Assembly: GCF_038007965.1 (NCBI RefSeq)
Contig: NZ_JBBOYD010000001.1
Coordinates: forward strand, 1,528,501 to 1,592,500
Source of the DNA: Niallia sp. FSL W8-0635
GTDB taxonomy: Bacteria; Bacillota; Bacilli; Bacillales; Cytobacillaceae
Length of the DNA stretch: 64,000 bases
Reading direction: 5' to 3'
The notes below the pieces were generated by a model, which did no database searches, was not told where the DNA came from, and saw only the letters and a list, made by a program, of their open reading frames with translations. The position numbers and the translations under genes are program-made. Numbering within the stretch: position 1 is the stretch's first letter; every line of letters begins with the position of its first letter. Positions 1-7,953 of the stretch are shown here, piece after piece.

Positions 1-1
1 A

Positions 2-259
2 TGGTTGTTAAGTCAAGCAATCTCTAATCCTCTTGATTACATAAAAAGCCTAGAATTAGAGGCACTACATCTTCATAAAGATATGGTAATCGATCATCTG
101 AATGATTGGAAGGAATTAAAAAATCTAGTAAGAGTATGGACAGTAAATCAAATAGAAGAGATGGTGCAATTAATAGAAGCGAATGTGGAAGCGATTATCA
201 CAGACTATCCAGAACAGGCAATAGCAATTAGGCAGGAAAGAGCTGTCTCTATTGACTAA
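2..259 (+). CDS. Glycerophosphodiester phosphodiesterase, C-terminal part (5' end outside window)
   Basis: This is the last 85 or so residues of a reading frame that enters from the left edge of the window. The segment near its end reading ANVEAIITDYPE matches the final strand of the TIM barrel in GDPD-family enzymes, where a conserved I-x-T-D-x-P closes the barrel. These enzymes cleave glycerophosphodiesters to sn-glycerol 3-phosphate and an alcohol. The active-site HRG and HD motifs would lie upstream and cannot be seen. The stop codon overlaps the start of the next gene by 8 bases, and that gene is also a GDPD, so the two are probably a translationally coupled tandem duplicate. The family call is fairly secure; substrate and cell location are unknown. 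Confidence 0.7.
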   Translation, partial: WLLSQAISNPLDYIKSLELEALHLHKDMVIDHLNDWKELKNLVRVWTVNQIEEMVQLIEANVEAIITDYPEQAIAIRQERAVSID

Positions 260-1094
260 ATACTGGATTGTGTGCATGCTCATCCCTTTCTTCATCCTTT
301 CTCTTACTTCCTGTGGTGATAATTCCGTATCTGTCGTTGCCCAACCAACGATAGAAAAAGAGGACACTCCAAGAGTAATTGCACACAGAGGGGCAAATGA
401 ATGGTATAACGAAAGCACCATTACGGCATATAAAATAGCTGCCGATTCAGGGGTAGATTCCCTTGAAATAGATTTAAGGATGACAAAAGATGGCGAATTA
501 ATCGCTATGCATGATGAAACGATTGACCGTACGACAAATGGAAAGGGAAAGGTCTCTGATTATACATTAGAAGAGATAAAGTCTTTTCAAACATTGGAAT
601 CGGATAATAGTAAAGTGATAACGGAAGAAATTCCAACATTAAAGGAAATAATTGAGACCTTTCATGATTCCCAAAGGTATTATATTGAAACAAGGCTCGT
701 TAATGGAAAATTAGCAATGGAAGAAAAGCTTATTCAGTTGCTAGAGGAATACCAATTACTCGATAAAAACTTAGTAACCATTCAGTCTTTTTCGGAAGAG
801 AGTTTATTGAAAATTAAAGAACTGGCTCCGCATACAGAACTAGCTCTTCTTTTTAGAAAAGAATCTTTTTCTCTGAAAAAAGCAAATGAGGTGGATTTTC
901 CTATTATTGGAATAGAGTCTGCAGATGTTACGCAGAAAATTGTAAATGAATTGCATAAGCAGGGAAAAGAAGTTCATGTGTATTTTACGAATAAGCAAAC
1001 ACAAAAAGAGGAACAAGAAAGAGTAATGGAGTATCAGGTGGATGGCTATTTCACGGATTATATTCATTTTACGAAAGAGATTTTAGCGATATAG
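252..1094 (+). CDS. Glycerophosphodiester phosphodiesterase lipoprotein
   Basis: This 280-residue protein begins at a TTG that overlaps the end of the preceding GDPD gene, with an AGGAAAG ribosome site just before it. Residues 1-21 form a short lipoprotein signal peptide ending in LSLTSC, so Cys21 is probably lipidated and the enzyme held on the outer face of the membrane. The catalytic domain starts with IAHRGA (H45, R46), then NES in place of the usual PENT, EIDLRMTKDG, and HDETIDRTTNG carrying the second catalytic histidine. It ends with DGYFTDY. It should hydrolyse glycerophosphodiesters from phospholipid or teichoic-acid turnover, releasing glycerol 3-phosphate. The length is normal for a secreted GDPD. 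Function is well supported; substrate preference is inferred. Confidence 0.85.
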   Translation: MTKYWIVCMLIPFFILSLTSCGDNSVSVVAQPTIEKEDTPRVIAHRGANEWYNESTITAYKIAADSGVDSLEIDLRMTKDGELIAMHDETIDRTTNGKGKVSDYTLEEIKSFQTLESDNSKVITEEIPTLKEIIETFHDSQRYYIETRLVNGKLAMEEKLIQLLEEYQLLDKNLVTIQSFSEESLLKIKELAPHTELALLFRKESFSLKKANEVDFPIIGIESADVTQKIVNELHKQGKEVHVYFTNKQTQKEEQERVMEYQVDGYFTDYIHFTKEILAI

Positions 1095-1095
1095 G

Positions 1096-1131
1096 AAAAA
1101 ACGGGTGTGAATTTTTTCATACCCGTTTTTT
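1096..1131. terminator. Bidirectional rho-independent terminator
   Basis: An AAAAAACGGGT arm and its complement ACCCGTTTTTT, with extra pairing inside, form a hairpin with A and T tracts on both sides. It lies between the GDPD gene and the convergent regulator gene and can serve both. Confidence 0.85.
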
Positions 1132-1175
1132 GATTATACATGAGCTAGATTTTACAATTGTATAATGGAAAAGCT

Positions 1176-2414
1176 TCAACACATATTTTCGTATGTTTTC
1201 AAGCTAAGTTTTCGAAAGATAGATTCAGGCAACGGTAAAAAATGTTCATACGCAATTTTTGCATATTTACGTGCTTTATCCATATTGTTAAGCTCTTTAT
1301 AGCAAAGAGCCATAAATATTTCCTTTGTAAAATAAAGCGCTTGGTCAACAGGGTGGTTAATAAATTTCGGGACTTGAACAGTTTTTAAGATGCTAAGTGC
1401 TTTTTCATATTCTTTCGTAAAATACATTGCTTTTCCCTTTTGAAGCATATTCCAATTGCCACCGGTTACTTCTTGATTTTCTTCATCAAAAGTTACATAT
1501 TTGTCAATAATCGTCATTGCCTCTGGATAATGACCTTTACTATGTAGCAAATATTCTACATAAATAACATCGCAAAGTTCCGTAAACATTTCATCTTCCA
1601 CAAATTCTCCATACTGTTTTAATTTTTTTAAGTAGTAATGAAATTTTTCTTCTTCTTCTACTAATAAGGCAACTACGGTAGCAAGTTTATATATGTCGTC
1701 TGTTTTGTAGTAGAGCTTTTCTTTTTTGGAATAGACTAATGCTCTTTCCACAGCTCCTGAGGTTGCTTTAATATCACCGATTGCTGAGTAAATGGCGGCA
1801 GCATGATAGTCTAAATTGACTTGAGTCATTGGATCAATTTTTATATGGGTTGTTTCAATATGTTTTCGTTCTTCTAGATAACAATGTAAAGCTTCTTGAT
1901 AGTGATGTACCACAAAAAGGGTTATCCCCCTAAAGATTGCAATGTCTGCTCGATTAGCAGTCAGATTGAGTAGGTCATAAATTTGAGCTGCTTTTTCACA
2001 ATATATTTTCCATTCCTCTTTATCGAGACAAAATAGACTACGGCTAAAAATTTCCAATAAGCGCGCTGATTCATAGCTTTCATTTAAATTAGGAATGTAG
2101 GGCTTAATAAGAGAAATTAGCTTGTTACTTTGTTCAATGGTTTCATCGGAGAATTTGAAATAAATACGAAATTCTTCATGAATCTTTTCCGCTTCCTCTA
2201 ACACTTTTCTTAATTCTGCAAGACTTACCTTTTCTAATAATTCCGTTACCTCTACTCCAAGTCTTTCCGCAATATATTCCAGACTCTCCATAGAAGGTTT
2301 AGCCTTATTATTTTCAATCTGACTAAGCATGCCTTTTGTTAATCTGTCACCAGCTAATGCCTCTAAGGTCATTTTCTTTTGTTTCCTCAATGCACGTATT
2401 CGTTCTCCTAGCAT
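1176..2414 (-). CDS. XRE-family transcriptional regulator with C-terminal TPR-like repeats
   Basis: The 412-residue protein starts with an XRE helix-turn-helix (about residues 4-60, GERIRALRKQKKMTLEALAG then SQIENNKAKPSMESLEYIA). About 340 residues of helical repeats follow, with recurring Y..A and AL.Y patterns typical of TPR. This layout is that of the RNPP group (PlcR, NprR, Rgg and relatives), in which the repeats bind a small peptide or serve as an interaction surface; no peptide gene was found nearby. It is divergently transcribed from an MFS exporter. The 19-bp palindrome at 2439-2457 covers its own predicted -10, and a matching palindrome lies at the exporter start site, so it probably represses both genes. 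The architecture is clear; the regulated gene is an inference. Confidence 0.8.
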   Translation of the reverse strand: MLGERIRALRKQKKMTLEALAGDRLTKGMLSQIENNKAKPSMESLEYIAERLGVEVTELLEKVSLAELRKVLEEAEKIHEEFRIYFKFSDETIEQSNKLISLIKPYIPNLNESYESARLLEIFSRSLFCLDKEEWKIYCEKAAQIYDLLNLTANRADIAIFRGITLFVVHHYQEALHCYLEERKHIETTHIKIDPMTQVNLDYHAAAIYSAIGDIKATSGAVERALVYSKKEKLYYKTDDIYKLATVVALLVEEEEKFHYYLKKLKQYGEFVEDEMFTELCDVIYVEYLLHSKGHYPEAMTIIDKYVTFDEENQEVTGGNWNMLQKGKAMYFTKEYEKALSILKTVQVPKFINHPVDQALYFTKEIFMALCYKELNNMDKARKYAKIAYEHFLPLPESIFRKLSLKTYENMC

Positions 2415-2438
2415 AAATGGTACACTCCTTACTTCGAT

Positions 2439-2457
2439 AGTTTAATTATATTAAACT
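2439..2457. promoter_or_regulatory. Palindromic operator over the regulator promoter
   Basis: Perfect inverted repeat AGTTTAAT-N3-ATTAAACT. Its centre contains ATTATA (2445-2450), which reads TATAAT on the minus strand, the likely -10 of the XRE/TPR regulator. A near-identical palindrome lies at 2494-2510. Confidence 0.65.
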
Positions 2458-2462
2458 TTTCC

Positions 2463-2491
2463 TTGAAAGGGAAATTTTTGTATGCTATTAT
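2463..2491 (+). promoter_or_regulatory. SigA-type promoter for the MFS exporter gene
   Basis: TTGAAA (2463-2468), a 17-base spacer, and TATTAT (2486-2491) preceded by TGC as an extended -10. Transcription would start inside or next to the operator at 2494-2510. Confidence 0.65.
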
Positions 2492-2493
2492 TT

Positions 2494-2510
2494 GTTTAAT
2501 TAAATTAAAC
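2494..2510. promoter_or_regulatory. Palindromic operator at the exporter transcription start
   Basis: Perfect inverted repeat GTTTAAT-N3-ATTAAAC, the same half-site and spacing as the palindrome at 2439-2457. Its position just after the -10 suits repression. Confidence 0.65.
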
Positions 2511-2535
2511 TTCTTTAAAAAAGGATGGGGTTTCG

Positions 2536-3828
2536 TTGGATGAAAATCGATTACAAAAGAGAGCCACATATCACTTGTGGACATTTGTCAGTAGTAAATT
2601 AATTGCAACAGCTGGATCACAAATTTACACATTTGCTATTAGTTTGTATATTTTGCATTTGACTGGTTCTTCGATGAGTTTTGCCGTGAATATGCTATGT
2701 AATATCTTGCCTAGAACCATTGTTGCCCCTTTTGCTGGGTCCATAATTGACAGGTATCCTCGAAAAATAATTGCTATTACGGCGCAAACAGTTTCCGCAA
2801 TTTCAATTGGTGGATTACTCCTTTATAGCATCACGATGGGATTGTCTTTACCTGCTATTTATACAACGTCCTGTATCCTGTCCATTACCTCTATGTTTGC
2901 AAGTAATGCCTTTACTTCATCATTAACAGGATTAATCGATGAAACTCGCATCCAGAAAGCATCTTCTTTAAATCAAATAGCTATTTCCATTGCGCAAATC
3001 GCAAGTCCGGCTATCGGTGGAATATTATTTGGCTTAGTATCCATGTCCGTGTTTCTAACCATTTATCTTATCGCATCATTGATCGCAGTTATACTCGATT
3101 CCACCATGAATTTTACCCTTTTTGAAAAAGAAAGAGAGCAACAAGTGAAAAAAGAATCGGTTTTTGAAAGTTTAAAAGAAGGCTTAAACTATATAAGGCT
3201 ACAGCCATTATTGATGGCAATCATTAGCATTAGCTTGATTGTTAACTTTATTTTCACAGCATTTAATGTTGGGTTTCCTTTTATCGTTAATACGAAGTTG
3301 CAAATGCCATCCGTGCAGTTTGGGATTGTAGAAGGTGCTTTTGCAGTTGGGACGCTGCTTCTCTCTATCTATCTCTCTTTTGGTAAGGAGTTTAAACAGC
3401 CCTTATCAGTTAGTAGATTGGGAATAATTACGTTAGGATTATTAGTAATTGCGGCAGCTCTTCCAATGCTTATTCCCTTTTCGGCTATGTCTGTTTTTAT
3501 CTATTATTTCGCCCTTATGTTTATATTTGGAGCGGTCAATATTTTGGTGAATATTCCAATCATGGTATTGATGCAAAAGAAAATTGCAAATGAATATAAA
3601 GGAAGAGTTTTTACGATTTTAGAGACATTTGCGATGGGGATGATGCCTGTTGGAACCTTATTATTTGGTGTACTATATGATTACGTACCAGCACAGTGGG
3701 TTCTAATCGTGGCGGGATGTACTCTAATTGTTTCGGTATTAATATTAGCTAGACCATCCATATTGGAAAAAGCAATTGAATCGAAATCAACAGCATCGAT
3801 TTCTAAAGAAAAAGCTACTTCTGTTTAA
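2536..3828 (+). CDS. Major facilitator superfamily exporter
   Basis: The 430-residue protein starts at a TTG preceded by AAAGGATGGGG. It has about twelve hydrophobic segments with a charged central loop near residues 190-215 (LFEKEREQQVKKE) dividing the two halves. The loop after the second segment (residues 60-80, PRTIVAPFAGSIIDRYPRK) carries the MFS motif A pattern G-x-x-x-D-R-x-x-R-K. Proteins of this MFS group (MefA-like) are often drug or macrolide exporters driven by the proton gradient, but the substrate here cannot be read from sequence. It shares a divergent promoter region with the XRE/TPR regulator, and its predicted start site is covered by an operator, so expression is probably derepressed by a signal that regulator senses. 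Confidence 0.8.
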   Translation: MDENRLQKRATYHLWTFVSSKLIATAGSQIYTFAISLYILHLTGSSMSFAVNMLCNILPRTIVAPFAGSIIDRYPRKIIAITAQTVSAISIGGLLLYSITMGLSLPAIYTTSCILSITSMFASNAFTSSLTGLIDETRIQKASSLNQIAISIAQIASPAIGGILFGLVSMSVFLTIYLIASLIAVILDSTMNFTLFEKEREQQVKKESVFESLKEGLNYIRLQPLLMAIISISLIVNFIFTAFNVGFPFIVNTKLQMPSVQFGIVEGAFAVGTLLLSIYLSFGKEFKQPLSVSRLGIITLGLLVIAAALPMLIPFSAMSVFIYYFALMFIFGAVNILVNIPIMVLMQKKIANEYKGRVFTILETFAMGMMPVGTLLFGVLYDYVPAQWVLIVAGCTLIVSVLILARPSILEKAIESKSTASISKEKATSV

Positions 3829-4170
3829 AGAATCTAAAGGAGTAGTCTCTGTTACTTTAAAGAGGAACATCAAGGGGGAAAGGTAAAAGAGAAAGCCCCT
3901 CTCATAAAAGAAGAAATCCTATAAAAAAGCTAACAGACAGTTATTTGTTTAATAAATTTTATCTAGGCATCTCCCTCAAGTGCAACACTTAGCCAAAATA
4001 AAACAATAATATATCTAATCCAAAAACTCTCCTTCCAAAATAGGAGAGTTTTTCTAATGAAATATATAGATTAATAGGAGATAATGAACATTCTAGTTAT
4101 AATAAAGAAGATAACCGATTATATTAGACTAGTTAAACGAACTTAAAGGTAAAGCAGAGGTAATGTTCTT
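3829..4170. other. Intergenic region with one terminator
   Basis: About 340 bases without a convincing gene. The notable items are the terminator at 4022-4053 and a TATAAT (4098-4103) that could be the -10 for the next gene, although no good -35 precedes it. Confidence 0.5.
4022..4053 (+). terminator. Rho-independent terminator
   Basis: AAACTCTCC and GGAGAGTTT arms around a short loop, followed by a T run. It probably ends the MFS exporter transcript. Confidence 0.75.
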
Positions 4171-6537
4171 ATGAATATAAAGTTAAAAGATGCAATAAAT
4201 GAGGAATATCGATCGGCAGAGCATAAAGCTGCTCGTTATTTTCAATCCCTTCAAAATCAGTTAACGGATCAATCTTATGTGTCACGCTTAACGAATGACT
4301 TTCAAACGTGGAAGATAAACCATATTCATTCTCCTTCCATCCTTACTTATTTTTCCCGAAAAAAAAGAAAACCGATTGTAAAGGGATATCGTCCTTATAT
4401 AGAGTGGTTGAACTACGCAGGTAAATTAGATGATTATTTGAATCGAAGTATTTCGTATTTATATATGCGTGATTTAGGAAAGACGCTTTCATCCCGACAT
4501 ACGCAAGAAAGAATGGACGAAGTAGTCAACAATGTAAAAACTCACCTTTTAAAGAAAGATATAAAGAATGACAGTTTTAGTGTATCAAGTCTGTATAAAC
4601 TTGCTAAAAAAGAAAAAGTCGAGCACACGATGATATGGTTGTTAGAAAAATTGAAACAGGTCACTTCACAAATACCAAAAGGAATGAGTGTGGAGCACGC
4701 ACAACGGAAAATCCTGAAAATCCTTGCAGGGGTCTTGATGCATGAATTGGAAGATAGAAGAGGCATAGAGCTATCAGAGCAAGATCGGCAAACCCGTCTA
4801 GAAAAGGCGATGAAACTTGGGTTTTACTATGGATTAACCTATCCCTTAATTGATGATTTACTTGATGCGAAAATTTTATCTATAGAGGAAGAAAAACAGT
4901 ATACGACGTTAATTCGAACAACTTTAGAAACAGGAATTGTCCCAGAATTAGGAAGATGGCATGGAGAGAATAAAGAGCTTATTGCATTCATTCATAGTGA
5001 GTTAAAAGAAGCATTTGAATATATGAGGCTTCAGCATGATTCTATGACCTGGGAGTTATTTCTAAGTCAATCCTATATCTTCTTTCATTCACAAGAGGTC
5101 GACAGGGAAAGGAAGTTAACCAATAGCACTTATTCTAATGAAGAAATTTATATTCCAGTAATTCTTAAATCTTCTGCTTCCAGACAGATTGTTCGTTCGT
5201 TAATGAATGCACCTGAGGATGAAGGCTATGATAAACGAACCTTTTATTACGGCATTTATAATCAGTTAGCAGATGATTTAGCGGATATGTTTGATGATAA
5301 AAAAGATGGGGCAGTAACCCCTTATACGTATTATCTAACCTATCATCAAACGAGAAAGGATTTAATCAATCCTTTTGAAATGTATTGGGCCGTTATTTCG
5401 TATTTAATTCATGAAGTCTATCAATCTGATTCCAAAACACAGGAAGTCATATTAGATCGCGCGATTAATGGTTTAAAGCGACTAAAGGAAAAATTGGGTG
5501 AACAGAAATATAGTGATTTAATGAGAATATTGACAAAGGGAATAACTCCCTTTAATCGGATTCTGCAACAAATGGTCGAAAAGGCGGATGATGTAGACTT
5601 TTTTGATAAACTGCTTCGTGACCACATGATTACTACCTTAAAGGAAAATCGACGAGAGCAGGAAGAGTTTTCTGAAATGATTCAAGCTATCCGTTCCCCA
5701 ATTGATAAGATGCTGCCAATCACAGAAAATGCGTTGCTTGAGAAGGATATCGTGACAGAAGCAGCAAATTACAGTCTTGCAGGTACTGGAAAAAGAATTC
5801 GACCGATTATTACATGGTTTATCGGGGTAAAAGAATTCGAGCTGGATAATGCCCAAATCGTTCCATTATTGAAATCGGTAGAATATATGCATACAGCTTC
5901 TCTTATTTTTGACGATTTACCATCACAGGATAATGCGGCGATGAGAAGAGGAAGACCGACTTTACATGAAGTGTATGATACGGCAACAGCAGAATTAACG
6001 GGGCTATTTCTTACACAGAAAGCGATTGAAGAACAAGCTACTTTACAAGACTTTGATGGATCGATTGTATTAAAACTTATTCGTTATACAACGAAAGCTA
6101 CTGCTGACATGTGTAAAGGGCAGTTGATGGACTTAGAATCCAGAGGGAAACAATTAACTCTTCAAGAACTGAATACCCTTTGTTTTTATAAAACAGGTAT
6201 CGGATTTGAGGCATCGCTTCTAATGCCTGCAATCTTAGCAGGTGTATCAAATGAAGTCATGGATTTATTAAAGAAATATGCTTATCATGCTGGGATTGCT
6301 TTTCAAATAAAAGATGATTTACTAGATACAGAAGGAGAGCTAAAAACGTTAGGGAAGAAAGCTGGAATGGATGAAGACAATGATACCTCTACATTTGTGA
6401 CAGTGCTAGGTGTAGAAGGCGCTCGTAAGGAAATGTGGGAGCATTATTGTATGGCATTAGATATCGTCGAAGCATTACCAACAAAGACCAGCTTTTTAAA
6501 GTACTTAGTAGATTATATGGTGAATCGAACTAGGTAA
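4171..6537 (+). CDS. Double-length isoprenoid synthase: N-terminal Asp-rich helical domain plus C-terminal polyprenyl synthetase
   Basis: The 788-residue protein is more than twice the usual length of a prenyl diphosphate synthase. The C-terminal part (about residues 495-785) is a clear trans-prenyltransferase: GTGKRIRP near 540, the first Asp-rich motif DDLPSQD at about 581 followed by MRRGRPTLHE, and the second motif FQIKDDLLD at 711-719. The first motif has the extra residues seen in short-chain FPP and GGPP synthases. The N-terminal half is not a standard family that I recognise, but it carries DDLLD at 228-232 and DDLADMFDD at 368-376. That spacing of about 140 residues is like the two Asp motifs of an isoprenoid-synthase fold, so it may be a cyclase or a second synthase domain. 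The C-terminal call is secure; the N-terminal role is inference. Confidence 0.75.
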   Translation: MNIKLKDAINEEYRSAEHKAARYFQSLQNQLTDQSYVSRLTNDFQTWKINHIHSPSILTYFSRKKRKPIVKGYRPYIEWLNYAGKLDDYLNRSISYLYMRDLGKTLSSRHTQERMDEVVNNVKTHLLKKDIKNDSFSVSSLYKLAKKEKVEHTMIWLLEKLKQVTSQIPKGMSVEHAQRKILKILAGVLMHELEDRRGIELSEQDRQTRLEKAMKLGFYYGLTYPLIDDLLDAKILSIEEEKQYTTLIRTTLETGIVPELGRWHGENKELIAFIHSELKEAFEYMRLQHDSMTWELFLSQSYIFFHSQEVDRERKLTNSTYSNEEIYIPVILKSSASRQIVRSLMNAPEDEGYDKRTFYYGIYNQLADDLADMFDDKKDGAVTPYTYYLTYHQTRKDLINPFEMYWAVISYLIHEVYQSDSKTQEVILDRAINGLKRLKEKLGEQKYSDLMRILTKGITPFNRILQQMVEKADDVDFFDKLLRDHMITTLKENRREQEEFSEMIQAIRSPIDKMLPITENALLEKDIVTEAANYSLAGTGKRIRPIITWFIGVKEFELDNAQIVPLLKSVEYMHTASLIFDDLPSQDNAAMRRGRPTLHEVYDTATAELTGLFLTQKAIEEQATLQDFDGSIVLKLIRYTTKATADMCKGQLMDLESRGKQLTLQELNTLCFYKTGIGFEASLLMPAILAGVSNEVMDLLKKYAYHAGIAFQIKDDLLDTEGELKTLGKKAGMDEDNDTSTFVTVLGVEGARKEMWEHYCMALDIVEALPTKTSFLKYLVDYMVNRTR

Positions 6538-6575
6538 TAATGGAAGAAGAAGTTAAAACCTAAGGAGGATTAGCG

Positions 6576-7310
6576 ATGAAAATCACTTTTTTAGGAAAGT
6601 ATGGGGGTTACCCAGGGAAGGATAGTCCTACTTCTTCCTTCTTATTGGAGTCTGCAGGATTTCATTTATTGGTCGACTGTGGGAGTGGTGTGTTATCGAA
6701 GGTTCAATCCTATGTGGATTTAAAGGATTTAGATGCATGTATTCTTTCCCATTATCATTATGATCATATCGCTGATGTTGGTTGCCTCCAATATGCAATG
6801 TTAGTGGAGAATAAACTTGGAAAACGAATAGAGCCCTTTCCGATCTATGGACATAAAAGAGACTCTAAATTTGATGACCTAACCCATGATGTCTATACAG
6901 AAGGACGAGAAATTTCGGTTGAAAAATCAATTAATATCGGACCATTCAATCTATCCTTTTGTGAAACGATTCATCCAGTATATTGCTTGGCAATGAAAAT
7001 ACAAGCCGAAGGAAAGTCCATTCTTTACACGGCAGACACAGAGTGGAAGGATGATTTAATTTCTTTTGCGAAGAATGCAGATGTTTTAATAAGTGAAGCT
7101 AGTATCTATAAGGAACAATTTGGAGTCGTTAAAGGCCATCTTACAGGAGAAGAAGCAGGGATACTCGCAAACCAAGCCGAAGTAAAACAGCTCTTTTTGA
7201 CACATCTTCCCCAATATGGTGAACAGGAAAAGCTAGTGGAAGAAGCAAAAAATGTATATGGCGGTCCTGTTCAGTTGGTATATCCAGGTTTAGAGATATT
7301 CATAAACTAA
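6576..7310 (+). CDS. yhfI: Metallo-beta-lactamase-fold hydrolase, YhfI-like
   Basis: This 244-residue protein has the same length as B. subtilis YhfI as I recall it. It begins MKITFLGKYGGYPG and carries the metal-binding motif SHYHYDH (H-x-H-x-D-H) near residue 60. Further metal ligands are probably in the segments around ETIHPV and YTADTEW, and a late LTHLPQY. The fold binds two zinc ions and hydrolyses ester or phosphodiester bonds; the true YhfI substrate is not known to me. It follows the double isoprenoid synthase by 38 bases with its own AAGGAGG site and could be co-transcribed with it. The terminator at 7313-7354 closes the unit. Fold call firm, gene name moderately sure, function unknown. 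Confidence 0.8.
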   Translation: MKITFLGKYGGYPGKDSPTSSFLLESAGFHLLVDCGSGVLSKVQSYVDLKDLDACILSHYHYDHIADVGCLQYAMLVENKLGKRIEPFPIYGHKRDSKFDDLTHDVYTEGREISVEKSINIGPFNLSFCETIHPVYCLAMKIQAEGKSILYTADTEWKDDLISFAKNADVLISEASIYKEQFGVVKGHLTGEEAGILANQAEVKQLFLTHLPQYGEQEKLVEEAKNVYGGPVQLVYPGLEIFIN

Positions 7311-7312
7311 TT

Positions 7313-7354
7313 AAAAAAGTGTTGGTTGCATTTAAACGAAATCAACACTTTTTT
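7313..7354. terminator. Bidirectional terminator embedded in the 3' end of the convergent gene
   Basis: AAAAAAGTGTTG and CAACACTTTTTT arms. The stem includes coding bases for the last residues of the minus-strand acetyltransferase, whose stop codon is in the loop at 7332-7334. Confidence 0.85.
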
Positions 7355-7826
7355 TAGCTGCAGGGGAACAAGTATAAATCATAATAACAAATTCAAACTC
7401 TCCGCCATTTGTCGATTGGATAAACGTAGTTGTTTCTTGAAATCCTGCTTTCCTATAAACCTTAATAGCACGCTTATTAAATGTTGCAACCGCCAAGCTG
7501 ATAAAGGAAGGGGAAAAATGCTCTATTATATAATTCATCCCCATTGTTAAAAACGTATATCCTTTGTTCTGACCTGTTAAATCAGGTCTTAAACCAAGAC
7601 CGATATCGATTGTATTATTTTCTCCTTTGTTTATACTAAAAAAACCGATAAGTTGATCTTCATCTGTGACAGCGTAAATGGACTCATTTCTTTGTTCACT
7701 ATCAAGAAACGCAGCTAAATCCTCTTCATCTGCCTCCATGTCATAAAAGCCATAAATTCCATCATAATGCCAGTGATATGCAATTTCTTCTGCTTGTTCT
7801 TGTGTAATAAGTTCAAAATGATACAT
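7332..7826 (-). CDS. GNAT-family N-acetyltransferase
   Basis: The 164-residue protein is a single GNAT domain. Visible features are the strand ending IGFFSI, the acetyl-CoA pyrophosphate-binding stretch GLGLRPDLTGQNKGYTFL (a variant of Q/R-x-x-G-x-G/A) near residues 75-95, and the late SLAVATFNKRAIKVYRKAGF segment that is typical of the family C-terminus. It would transfer an acetyl group from acetyl-CoA to an amine or a protein N-terminus; the acceptor is not predictable. The gene is convergent with yhfI, shares its terminator, and its last codons lie within that terminator. Its own ribosome site AAAAAGGGAG is good. Family certain, substrate unknown. Confidence 0.82.
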   Translation of the reverse strand: MYHFELITQEQAEEIAYHWHYDGIYGFYDMEADEEDLAAFLDSEQRNESIYAVTDEDQLIGFFSINKGENNTIDIGLGLRPDLTGQNKGYTFLTMGMNYIIEHFSPSFISLAVATFNKRAIKVYRKAGFQETTTFIQSTNGGEFEFVIMIYTCSPAAKKSVDFV

Positions 7827-7953
7827 AATTGTTGGCTCCCTTTTTAGGAAAATTTTATCATATCGAAATATTTTGATAAAGTAGTAGATTCTGCTTCTCT
7901 GGAGAATTTGAACAGGCTATACTAAAGAAAACGTGAAGGGGGTAGAAGGGAAC

